This document shows positions 4,216 through 11,799 of a stretch of DNA of 12,005 nt, one piece after another. Position numbers and translations under genes: made by a program. Position 1 is the stretch's first letter, and each line of letters begins with the position of its first letter. The notes beneath the pieces were generated by a model, which was not told where the DNA came from, ran no database searches, and worked only from the letters and a program-made list of their open reading frames with translations. This DNA is from Gammaproteobacteria bacterium (GTDB lineage Bacteria > Pseudomonadota > Gammaproteobacteria > SZUA-152). The stretch covers positions 1-12,005 of the forward strand of contig JAUVNZ010000024.1 of the NCBI GenBank assembly GCA_030599435.1, given 5' to 3'.

Positions 4216-5334
4216 TCACACATCGCCTGATTGGCTGTAAATATCTTTTAGCTGCAATATCACTGCGCCGAGGCCTAACAGTAGTAGTGCAAAGACAAGC
4301 AAACAACCGATCACCGGAATAAGCTTTAATAAACCAAGCACAAAAATGGCGATGCTTACTGAAAGTAATCTGCGACCAGTCGTTGTAACATCTTTATGTA
4401 AGCGTCTGGCACCCCAGTCGCCAACAAAGAAACAGGAAACTAGCAAACCCAAAATTAATGCTACGAAATAAAGCGCCATAATACTCAGGCCAACCCATAC
4501 ACCTAAAACAATGCTTATTAGCAATACAGCAATTATAGGCACGATGAAAAGTACGAGGAAACCTGCGCCAAGACTTTTCAACGGATCGGTCGAAATTCTT
4601 CCAACTGCCAACATGGTAAAACCAGGAAACAGTTTGAACAACACGATACTGGCAACCACCATGGTGATCACAAAGAAGATACCAGCGCCCCTGTGGGAAT
4701 GATCCCACTCGACCTTCTCATAGCTAACATTGCCAGCAATCCTGGCAGCAGAGTGTATATTCGCTTCACTGGGGCTTCTGTAATGTAAATCACCATTGAT
4801 AATGGCACCTTCGAGAATTTGTATCTCTCCGCCTTCGAGTTTCACATCGCCATGAACAATGCCCGACAAACGAATGCTGCCAGCACCTATAAGCAGGTCT
4901 TTGTTAACCGTTCCGGCAACATGCACATCACCGCCCGCCAGCCAGGCCTCGCCACCAATAGTTGAACCTGCTGAAATGTTAATTCTTCCGCCGCTTGCGA
5001 TAAGGTCATCACCAATATTGGCATCAACTGAAATATCCCCGCCAGCTATGCGAACGTCATCCTGAATTTCTCCACGTATGTGAACCGAGCCGCCAACGAC
5101 CATAGCATCACCTTTGATATTTTGCCCAATAAACAAGTCTCCACCAGCAACCACAACATCGCCAGAAATGAGAGCATTGATATCCACAGTGCCACCCGCA
5201 GCGTAATAATCATCGTTGACAGTTCCGCGACGCGTCACAGTCTCACCACTTTCCGGCATAGAAAAGCTAAGTAAAGGAACAAAAAGCATCAACACAAGAG
5301 ACAATATTGTGATTATATTTTTTAGGTTATTCAT
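4216..5334 (-). CDS. Exported bactofilin-like repeat protein with C-terminal membrane domain
   Basis: A 372-residue protein; GGAG stands about 7 bases before the ATG at 5334. Residues 1-26 are a signal peptide or anchor (ITILSLVLMLFVPLLSFS). Residues 40-205 hold about nine repeats with a period near 17 residues. Each has an AGG-type turn (47, 64, 81, 98, 115, 134, 168) followed by alternating hydrophobic residues, for example GDVVVAGGDLFIGQNIKGDA. This predicts a right-handed beta-helix like that of bactofilins (polymer-forming cytoskeletal proteins). Residues 215-362 contain about five hydrophobic segments. Bactofilins proper are cytoplasmic, short and lack membrane segments; this one would place the helix outside the inner membrane. 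Function unknown; an envelope scaffold is a guess. It diverges from the RND operon with a 484-base gap. Confidence 0.8.
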   Translation of the reverse strand: MNNLKNIITILSLVLMLFVPLLSFSMPESGETVTRRGTVNDDYYAAGGTVDINALISGDVVVAGGDLFIGQNIKGDAMVVGGSVHIRGEIQDDVRIAGGDISVDANIGDDLIASGGRINISAGSTIGGEAWLAGGDVHVAGTVNKDLLIGAGSIRLSGIVHGDVKLEGGEIQILEGAIINGDLHYRSPSEANIHSAARIAGNVSYEKVEWDHSHRGAGIFFVITMVVASIVLFKLFPGFTMLAVGRISTDPLKSLGAGFLVLFIVPIIAVLLISIVLGVWVGLSIMALYFVALILGLLVSCFFVGDWGARRLHKDVTTTGRRLLSVSIAIFVLGLLKLIPVIGCLLVFALLLLGLGAVILQLKDIYSQSGDV

Positions 5335-5617
5335 GTCCAGTCTCCATTCAAGTACATTTAACAGCGAGTTATTTATTCTAGATTACGGTTTTTTATCTGA
5401 TTGTAAAATTTTTAGCCACATCGATACCTTTCCATCTCCCAGGCTCATCAACGCACTCGTCATTCCCCCATGCTTTTGGCAGGAATCTATGCCCTAATTC
5501 GCAAGACTTCTGTCTGCAACCAGTCCTTAAAACAATATTTTTAGCTGTAAAAAGACAGGTTTAAACATCTAAAACAGCCTTATATTTGATGAATTTTTTT
5601 AGTTCAATAAGTTTTGT

Positions 5618-5705
5618 GTAGGTGCGACCCAGAAAGTGACTGGCAAATGTGATATCTAAGTCTTGACCCTCTGTTTTTGGAACAATTTTTCGCACCTACT
5701 TTCTG
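5618..5705. repeat. Compound palindrome: GTAGGTGCGA arms around a family-A arm
   Basis: GTAGGTGCGA (5618-5627) pairs perfectly with TCGCACCTAC (5690-5699). A second pair, CAGAAAGT (5630-5637) with ACTTTCTG (5698-5705), overlaps the right arm and would compete. Inside lies AATGTGATATCTAAGTCTTG with ACCC following (5646-5669), nearly the same as the arm at 3821-3844 read backwards. The outer arms share GTAGGTGCGA with the element at 10122-10192. Confidence 0.65.
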
Positions 5706-5753
5706 TGATAAAACTTATATTAAATAATACAGACAGAGGAACTATTTATAGTA

Positions 5754-5782
5754 TTGTTAAGCCTGATAACAGAGAGTAGGAT
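5754..5782 (+). promoter_or_regulatory. Candidate promoter of the RND efflux operon
   Basis: TTGTTA (5754-5759) and TAGGAT (5777-5782) are 17 bases apart, four of six matches each. The first gene starts 37 bases further on. AT-rich sequence 5715-5735 could hold another promoter. Consensus match only. Confidence 0.35.
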
Positions 5783-5818
5783 TCAGCGAACTTCAACATA
5801 GGCAGCATAGAGATACAT

Positions 5819-6958
5819 ATGTTCACATATCAGGGCCTTCATCCGCATCGAGTTTATAAACTGCCCCTTTTTCTGGTGTTACTGTTATTGCTGCTGGCGA
5901 ATGATATAAATGCTTTTGCCGCACCGGCAGCCAAAGGCGCAGTCAGGCACGTCATCGTCGCGCCGGTGGTGCTGAAACAGATCTCCGATCGGGTCGAAGC
6001 GCTGGGTACCGCACACGCGACTGAATCCGTCAACATCAGCAGTAACATTACCGAAAAGGTCAAGCGCATAGACTTCGAGGACGGCCAGCAGGTCAAGGCC
6101 GGGCAAATACTCGTTGTACTTGATGAGTCCGAAGAACAGGCAGAACTGAAACGGGCACAGGCAGTGCGTGACGAACGCAAACTTGCGCTTAAGCGACTGC
6201 AGCAACTTGAAGATCGCCAGCTAACCTCGCCTGATGAAATTGATCGCACACGTCTTGAACTGGAGCAGGCAGAAGCCAGCATTAGCGTGATTAAAACACG
6301 CATCAGCGACCGTGTTATCCGCGCACCGTTTGACGGCATTGTTGGTCTGCGCGATATTAGTGTCGGTGCCCTGGTGGAAACCGGTGACCTCATCGCCACC
6401 CTTGATGACATCCGCCAGATTAAACTCGATTTCTCAGTGCCTTCGGTATTTCTCTCCGAACTAAAACCCGGATTGAAGATCAAGGCACGTGCGCTAGCAC
6501 TGGGCAATAAAGAGTACCTGGGTGAAGTTAAAAGCATTGATAGCCGTGTTGACCCGGTGACACGTTCCATCCAGGTGCGCGCCCTGTTGCCTAATCCTGA
6601 TGGCGATATTCTTCCCGGCATTCTGATGCAGGTCGAACTGCTGCATAATACCCGCCGGGCTCTGATTATACCGGAGGCCTCCCTGACGCCACTGGCAGAC
6701 AAACAGTATGTCATGCTGCGCGTTGAAAAAAACGGCAAGGATACCGTCGAGAAACGAGAAGTTAAAATTGGTATCCGCTTACCCGGTTATGTTGAAATTC
6801 TTGATGGCCTGAGTGATGGTCAGCAGGTAGTTACCCACGGCAATAACAAGGTACGTCCCGGTGATGCTCTTAATGTGCTGGCGGTCGATGATGGCAGCAT
6901 CGATGTTGCCACCATCATAAAAAACCAGAACAAAAATAAACAAGGAAAAGCACCTTGA
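5819..6958 (+). CDS. RND efflux periplasmic adaptor subunit (membrane fusion protein)
   Basis: A 379-residue HlyD/MexA-type adaptor that would bridge the inner-membrane pump and an outer-membrane channel. The N-terminus (residues 13-35, LPLFLVLLLLLLANDINAFA) is a signal peptide ending at AFA-AP. The lipoyl-like domain follows in two halves: VNISSNITEKVKRIDFEDGQ (71-90) with QVKAGQILVVLDE, and RVIRAPFDGIVGLRDISVGA (165-184) with LVETGDLIATL. Between them (103-163) is a charged alpha-helical hairpin. The beta-barrel region (202-300) and a membrane-proximal domain complete the normal length. No lipobox cysteine, so it is not a lipoprotein. The ribosome-binding site is weak (AGAG). The stop overlaps the pump gene start as TTGA. 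Substrate unknown. Confidence 0.93.
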   Translation: MFTYQGLHPHRVYKLPLFLVLLLLLLANDINAFAAPAAKGAVRHVIVAPVVLKQISDRVEALGTAHATESVNISSNITEKVKRIDFEDGQQVKAGQILVVLDESEEQAELKRAQAVRDERKLALKRLQQLEDRQLTSPDEIDRTRLELEQAEASISVIKTRISDRVIRAPFDGIVGLRDISVGALVETGDLIATLDDIRQIKLDFSVPSVFLSELKPGLKIKARALALGNKEYLGEVKSIDSRVDPVTRSIQVRALLPNPDGDILPGILMQVELLHNTRRALIIPEASLTPLADKQYVMLRVEKNGKDTVEKREVKIGIRLPGYVEILDGLSDGQQVVTHGNNKVRPGDALNVLAVDDGSIDVATIIKNQNKNKQGKAP

Positions 6959-9900
6959 TTCTTTCTGACCTGTCGGTTAAACGCCCGGTACTGGCGGCAG
7001 TATTATCCATCCTGCTGATCGCGTTTGGCCTGGTTGCCTTCGACCGTCTGCCTTTGCGCGAATTCCCCAACATCGACCCACCGGTGGTATCGATTGATAC
7101 CGTTTACCCTGGTGCCTCAGCTGATGTGGTTGAAAGCCGTATTACACGTATTATCGAAGACCGTATTGCCGGCATCGAAGGCATGCGTTTTATCGAATCC
7201 AGCAGTGAAGATGGACGTTCCAGGATTTCGATTGAGTTCGATGTCGATCGTGATGTCGACGCGGCGGCCAATGACATTCGCGATCGCGTTTCCGGTGTGC
7301 TCGACAACCTGCCACTGGAAGCCGAACCGCCCGACATCCAGAAAGCAAGCAGTGATGACGACGTCATTATGTGGCTTAACCTGGTCAGTGATCGCCTCAC
7401 CGTACCGGCATTGACCGACTATGCCGAACGATACCTGCTTGACCGTTTCTCAGTGCTCGACGGCGTGGCCCGTGTGCGCATCGGCGGCAAGCAGTCTTAC
7501 GCCATGCGCGTCTGGCTTGATCGTATCCGGCTGGCAGCACGTGGTTTGACCGTGGCCGATGTCGAGAATGCCCTGCGCAGCGAAAATGTCGAACTGCCCG
7601 CCGGCAGTATCGATTCCAAAGACCGCCAGTTTACAGTGCGTATCAAACGTCAGTTTCGCACCGCTGATGATTTTTCAAAACTGGTTATCAGCAAGGGTGA
7701 TGATGGCCACCTCACCCGCCTTGGTGATGTTGCACGCGTGGAGCGTACTGCTGAGGAAGACCGACTGTTCTTTCGCGGTAACGGCATACCCATGGTCGGA
7801 ATCGGCATCATCAAACAATCCACGGCTAACACTCTCGACGTGGCGCGCGCCGCCACGGCTGAAAAAGATCGCCTGAACCCGACCCTGCCCGAAGGCATGA
7901 GTATTGCCGAAAGTTATGATAGCTCGGTATTTATCGAAGGTGCCATCAGTGAAGTTTACAAGACGCTGGGCATTGCCATTTTCCTGGTTATACTGGTCAT
8001 CTATCTGTTTCTCGGCAGCCTGCGCGCGACCCTGGTGCCGGCGGTCACCGTGCCCATCTCATTGATTGCAACCTCACTGGTATTACTACTGCTGGATTAC
8101 TCGATCAACATGCTGACACTGCTGGCACTGGTACTGGCCATCGGCCTGGTGGTAGACGATGCTATTGTGGTGCTGGAAAACATCCACCGGCGCATGGATA
8201 AATACGGCGAGACACGACTGGTCGCTGCCTTTCGCGGCACCCGCCAGGTCGGTTTTGCGGTTGTCGCTACCACCGTAGTGCTGGTTTCGGTATTCGTGCC
8301 AATCGCTTTTCTGCAAGGCGATGTGGGACGGCTGTTCTCCGAGTTTGCCATCACCATGGCGGCTGCGGTGGCTTTTTCCAGTTTTGTGGCATTGTCGTTA
8401 TCTCCGATGCTGGCATCAAAAGTATTGCGTCCTCGAGCAAAAGAAAATGTCGTTACACAACTCGTCGATGCCGGTTTCAGGCGCCTGCAACGAGGTTATC
8501 ATGCAGTCCTTGCCGGCGCACTGAAACACAAGTGGATTGTTGTGCTGGTATTTATTGGCGTCGGTGTTTCCTCATCCTGGCTGTTAACGCACATACCGGA
8601 TGAGTACACACCGAAAGAAGACCGTGGCGCATTTTACGTAATGATTAACGGACCGGAAGGCGCCTCCTATGAATACATCAAACAATACATGGATGAAGCT
8701 GAAAGCCGGCTAATGCCGCTGGTGGAGTCGGGTGAAGTGACACGCCTGCTGGTCAGGGCGCCACGCAGTTTCGGCAATGTTGCCATCTTCAATAACGGTA
8801 TCATCATCATGGTGTTGAATGACTGGGATTCACGCCGCTCCGCCTGGGAGATGATGGATGATGTGCGTAAAAGGCTTGGCGACCTGCCCGGCGTGAAAGC
8901 TTTTCCGGTGATGCGTCAGGGCTTCGGCGCGCGCATCCAGAAACCGGTGAGGTTCGTTATCGGCGGCGGTACCTATGATGAACTCGCGCAATGGCGCGAT
9001 ATCCTGCTGGCAAAAATCAACCAGGATAACCCGGGGTTCATTGGCCTCGACTGGGACTACAAGGAAACCAAACCACAGATGCAGGTAGTAATCGATTATG
9101 ACCGTGCCGCCGATCTTGGTGTGACCATCAGCAATATCGGTCGTACCCTGGAGACCATGCTTGGCTCGCGCCGGGTGACCACTTATATCGACGAAGGCCA
9201 GGAATATTACATCCTGCTCGAAGGCGAACGCAAAGCACAGCGTACGCCCACCGATATACAGAACATTTATGTGCGCTCCGAACGCACCGGTAAATTAATT
9301 CCTTTATCAAACCTTGTGCAGCTGGTCGAGTTTGCTGATTCGATCAAACTCAACCGCTACAACCGCGTACGCTCCATTACCCTGGAAGCCAACCTTGCTG
9401 AAGGTTACTCACTCGGTGAGGCATTGTCTCATCTTGAGGGACTGGTACAGGAACATCTGCCGGGACATGTGATTATCGATTACCGAGGCCAGTCGCGTGA
9501 CTACAAGTTTGCCGGTGAATCTTTATTGTTTATATTTACTCTCGGCATTATGGTTGTGTTCCTGGTGCTGGCCGCACAATTTGAAAGCTGGATACACCCC
9601 TTTATCATCATGCTGACGGTACCGCTGGCGATGACCGGCGCACTGCTGGGTTTATATATCACCGGTCAGACGCTGAACCTGTACAGCCAGATCGGGCTAA
9701 TTATGCTGGTTGGGCTCTCGGCGAAAAACGGCATACTCATCGTCGAATTCGCAAACCAGCTCCGTGACCAGGGACGCGAGTTCAGCGAAGCGTTAATCGA
9801 AGCGGCCGATACCCGCTTCCGCCCGATCATCATGACCGGTATCACCACGGCTGCCGGTTCCGTGCCGCTGCTGATCTCAAGCGGCGCTGGCACCGAAACC

Positions 9901-10068
9901 CGTTTTGTTCTGGGCGTAGTGATTTTCTCAGGTGTTATCGCCGGTACCCTGTTTACCCTGTTCGTGGTACCTGCCGCTTACGACCTGGTCGGCAGACATT
10001 CAACCTCACCGAAAGCCGTCAGCCATCAACTGGAAAAAGAGCTGGAAGAAAGCAGCCATAGCGACTGA
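6955..10068 (+). CDS. RND (HAE1-type) multidrug efflux pump, inner-membrane permease subunit
   Basis: A 1037-residue AcrB/MexB-like proton-driven exporter of normal length. It starts at a TTG (6955) with AAGGA 8 bases upstream, overlapping the adaptor stop by four bases, which implies coupled translation. Typical features: TM1 (residues 12-30), the porter motif PGASADVVESRITRIIED near 50-67, and a TM2-TM6 block from about 338. TM4 carries GLVVDDAIVVLENIHRRM, giving the proton-relay pair D401-D402. TM10 carries GLSAKNGILIVEFA, giving the partner lysine K924. The two large periplasmic loops are intact, so the pump is probably active. Base composition is clearly richer in G and C than the flanking DNA. 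No outer-membrane channel gene follows; a TolC-like protein encoded elsewhere would be needed. Confidence 0.96.
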   Translation: MILSDLSVKRPVLAAVLSILLIAFGLVAFDRLPLREFPNIDPPVVSIDTVYPGASADVVESRITRIIEDRIAGIEGMRFIESSSEDGRSRISIEFDVDRDVDAAANDIRDRVSGVLDNLPLEAEPPDIQKASSDDDVIMWLNLVSDRLTVPALTDYAERYLLDRFSVLDGVARVRIGGKQSYAMRVWLDRIRLAARGLTVADVENALRSENVELPAGSIDSKDRQFTVRIKRQFRTADDFSKLVISKGDDGHLTRLGDVARVERTAEEDRLFFRGNGIPMVGIGIIKQSTANTLDVARAATAEKDRLNPTLPEGMSIAESYDSSVFIEGAISEVYKTLGIAIFLVILVIYLFLGSLRATLVPAVTVPISLIATSLVLLLLDYSINMLTLLALVLAIGLVVDDAIVVLENIHRRMDKYGETRLVAAFRGTRQVGFAVVATTVVLVSVFVPIAFLQGDVGRLFSEFAITMAAAVAFSSFVALSLSPMLASKVLRPRAKENVVTQLVDAGFRRLQRGYHAVLAGALKHKWIVVLVFIGVGVSSSWLLTHIPDEYTPKEDRGAFYVMINGPEGASYEYIKQYMDEAESRLMPLVESGEVTRLLVRAPRSFGNVAIFNNGIIIMVLNDWDSRRSAWEMMDDVRKRLGDLPGVKAFPVMRQGFGARIQKPVRFVIGGGTYDELAQWRDILLAKINQDNPGFIGLDWDYKETKPQMQVVIDYDRAADLGVTISNIGRTLETMLGSRRVTTYIDEGQEYYILLEGERKAQRTPTDIQNIYVRSERTGKLIPLSNLVQLVEFADSIKLNRYNRVRSITLEANLAEGYSLGEALSHLEGLVQEHLPGHVIIDYRGQSRDYKFAGESLLFIFTLGIMVVFLVLAAQFESWIHPFIIMLTVPLAMTGALLGLYITGQTLNLYSQIGLIMLVGLSAKNGILIVEFANQLRDQGREFSEALIEAADTRFRPIIMTGITTAAGSVPLLISSGAGTETRFVLGVVIFSGVIAGTLFTLFVVPAAYDLVGRHSTSPKAVSHQLEKELEESSHSD

Positions 10069-10079
10069 CTGGAATTAAA

Positions 10080-10109
10080 GGGGACGGAGGCAATGCCAGT
10101 AAGTTAAGC
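10080..10109 (+). repeat. Single arm related to palindrome family B
   Basis: GGGGACGGAGG followed by CAATGCCAGTAAGTTAAGC (10080-10109) resembles the left flank and arm of the repeat at 4033-4063; 13 of the last 15 bases agree. No complementary arm is found nearby, so it appears to be a half element. It lies directly upstream of the 23-bp palindrome. Confidence 0.5.
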
Positions 10110-10121
10110 TCATTTTTTTAT

Positions 10122-10192
10122 TGTAGGTGCGAATTTATTCGCACGAAACGGGCATACATTGGCACCGCTGTGCGAATAAATTCGCACCTACA
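10122..10192. repeat. Perfect 23-bp inverted repeat between convergent genes
   Basis: The arm at 10122-10144 (beginning TGTAGGTGCGAATTTATTCG) is exactly complementary to 10170-10192 with a 25-base loop. Each arm also contains its own near-palindrome, GTGCGAAT..ATTCGCAC, so it can fold in two ways. It is a typical gammaproteobacterial extragenic palindrome. It stands between the convergent RND pump and methyltransferase-like genes and could end transcription from both sides, though no T-run follows. Confidence 0.8.
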
Positions 10193-10211
10193 TTAATAAC
10201 TCTCTAACTGG

Positions 10212-10901
10212 TCACCAGATTCCAGGAATCAATCGATATCGGGTTTGTTTGGCATACTCAGGATAACCCTCTAGCTCCGCGTGTAAGGTACGATCCTCGA
10301 AGTAAGTACGTATAATCAGCAGCAGCGTAAGAAACAGCGCAAGAATTAATGCGAAGCGCGACCCGAGTGCCACAGGAACCGCAAACAGCAAAACGATCAC
10401 TACAGTGTACATGGGGTGGCGCACCAGTGCGTATGGCCCGGTGGTAACCACCTGGTGACCTCGATCCTTATCTATTTTGACTACCTGTGATAGATAAGTA
10501 TTCTCACGCATCACCCAGGCAAGAAACAGAAAGCTGGGCAGGTGCACTAGCATTGCTAATATCCTCATCCATACAGGCAAAGGCTCGCTCCACTCATAAC
10601 GCACCACATCAAAGCCGGGAATAAGATAGAGCCCGATGCCTGCAATAAAAAACAGCAACATTAACACCTTGTCCCAAACCTTTTGCTCACTGTCTAGCGG
10701 CACAAGCTTCATCCTCTCAGCAAGTAATACGGGATCATGGCGCAATAAATAATGGGTTATAAAAACCCCAAAGACTGTCCACAGGCCAACCAATACCCAC
10801 GCTTCCCACCATTGCCAGGTTCCCGCAGGCCAGAGAAGTGCAACAGCAAATAATGACATGCGCACAAGCAGACTCAACCATGTTTTGAGGTTATTATTCA
10901 T
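10212..10901 (-). CDS. Isoprenylcysteine carboxyl methyltransferase-like membrane protein
   Basis: A 229-residue protein with about five to six hydrophobic segments (10-27, 33-51, 78-95, 112-130, 165-197). The C-terminal third has the ICMT/PEMT-type motif: GPYALVRHPMYT (155-166), then RTYFEDRTLHAELEGYPEYA (198-217) with KQTRYRLIPGIW. In the characterised members this part binds S-adenosylmethionine and contacts the methyl acceptor in the membrane. Bacteria lack prenylated CaaX proteins, so the substrate here is unknown; several bacterial relatives act on lipids or small molecules. The gene overlaps the end of the upstream MBL gene by 8 bases (ATGAATAA), so the pair formed one operon. It is convergent with the RND operon. 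Confidence 0.85.
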   Translation of the reverse strand: MNNNLKTWLSLLVRMSLFAVALLWPAGTWQWWEAWVLVGLWTVFGVFITHYLLRHDPVLLAERMKLVPLDSEQKVWDKVLMLLFFIAGIGLYLIPGFDVVRYEWSEPLPVWMRILAMLVHLPSFLFLAWVMRENTYLSQVVKIDKDRGHQVVTTGPYALVRHPMYTVVIVLLFAVPVALGSRFALILALFLTLLLIIRTYFEDRTLHAELEGYPEYAKQTRYRLIPGIW

Positions 10902-11698
10902 CCGTTAAATCAATTGAACCACCTATACCTAAAATAGCGCATTTCGATCCTGTCTTTTCTACTTCCCGCCTGAACAGTTCATCATCGGCAGGGTTATATG
11001 TTTTAGTGAAAAATGCCGGGCAGTTATAATGACAGGGAATCACCAATTTTGGGCGCATGATGTTGACCGCCTGTACGGCTTCTTCTACATCCATGGTGTT
11101 ATGAATCGCCTTTCCACCAATCGGTATCATTAATACATCAGGCTCAATAATGGTCTGCCATTCTTTTTCATGCAGTAGCGTATCACCAAGATTAACGATC
11201 TTTTTCCCATCCAGGTCTATTTCAAAACCAATTGCACCCCATCCAACCCTTTCATCAGGACCTGGCTTGACGGTTTTTGAAAAAGGTCCCAGTTTAAGAA
11301 CAAGCTCACCATGGGTAGTTTTTATTCCGGTAATCGACACGCCGTTAATCTCAATGTGCTCATCAACGGAAAGGGTGTGAAGATTGTTAAATTCTGTGGT
11401 AAATGCCAGCCCTTTATCACGCGGCCCAAGCACTAACGCTTTACCATTTACATCTCTCACCATTGTTTTGTTACAGATGACAGCGGCATTGGAGGCTTTC
11501 GCTACCCTGTCAGCATGCCAGTAATGATCAGGGTCACCGTGTGTGATAAAAATTATGGGTAATGTTATGCCATTCTGATTTTGGTATAAGCGTGGTAAAC
11601 CTGAACCAGTAAAAAAATAAGGCGCCAGGATCGATGGCAATTTTTTTATTGCCTGACTCGATCAAAAAGGCGTTATATCCATAAAATTTTATTTTGAT
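10894..11698 (-). pseudogene. MBL-fold metal-dependent hydrolase, frameshifted and without a normal start codon
   Basis: The main frame (to 10894) encodes a metallo-beta-lactamase-fold protein: ITHGDPDHYWHADRVA (metal motif H-G-D-P-D-H), NLGDTLLHEKEW, GGKAIHNTMDVEEAV and VIPCHYNCP. In that frame the N-terminal 29 residues make no sense. In another frame, from 11698 to about 11555, the sequence reads IKIKFYGYNAFLIESGNKKI followed by AIDPGALFFYWFRFTTLIPK and SEWHNITH, a proper MBL N-terminus. Removing one A near 11547-11556 joins them into 267 codons plus stop. The expected first codon is ATC, with GAGGA upstream at start-codon distance; no ATG, GTG or TTG is in frame before an upstream TGA (11710). 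Two lesions suggest a pseudogene, though a sequencing error could account for the frameshift. It could still yield a shortened protein from an internal start. Confidence 0.75.
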
Positions 11699-11736
11699 GT
11701 TGATTCCTCAGCATAAAAATATCTACGGAAACTCAT

Positions 11737-11785
11737 GGAGTCAGGCCTCGTATTTGACAGGATGTGAAATGTAAGGCCTGAATCC
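11737..11785. repeat. Imperfect 23-bp inverted repeat, extragenic palindrome
   Basis: Bases 11737-11759 (GGAGTCAGGCCTCGTATTTG...) pair with 11763-11785 (TGTGAAATGTAAGGCCTGAA...) at 18 of 23 positions, with a 3-base loop. The GGGGTCA-like opening and TTACATTT core recall family A, so it may be a diverged relative. It lies upstream of the broken MBL gene and downstream of the partial gene at the right edge. Confidence 0.55.
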
Positions 11786-11799
11786 GTGAATACTATATT

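Larger units (their letters stand above)
5335..5818. other. Gap between divergent repeat-protein gene and RND operon
   Basis: AT-rich gap with no gene of its own. It holds the ribosome-binding site and presumed promoter of the leftward gene (5340-5430), the compound palindrome at 5618-5705 and a candidate promoter for the efflux genes near 5754-5782. I see no regulator gene for the pump here. Confidence 0.5.

Noticed and set aside
5216..5497. Plus-strand frame over the start of the repeat-domain gene and the following gap
   Set aside because: Shadow of the minus-strand gene continued into AT-rich non-coding DNA; no family features.
5854..6738. A 294-codon minus-strand frame opposite the adaptor gene
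   Set aside because: Serine- and arginine-rich antisense shadow of a well-recognised membrane fusion protein.
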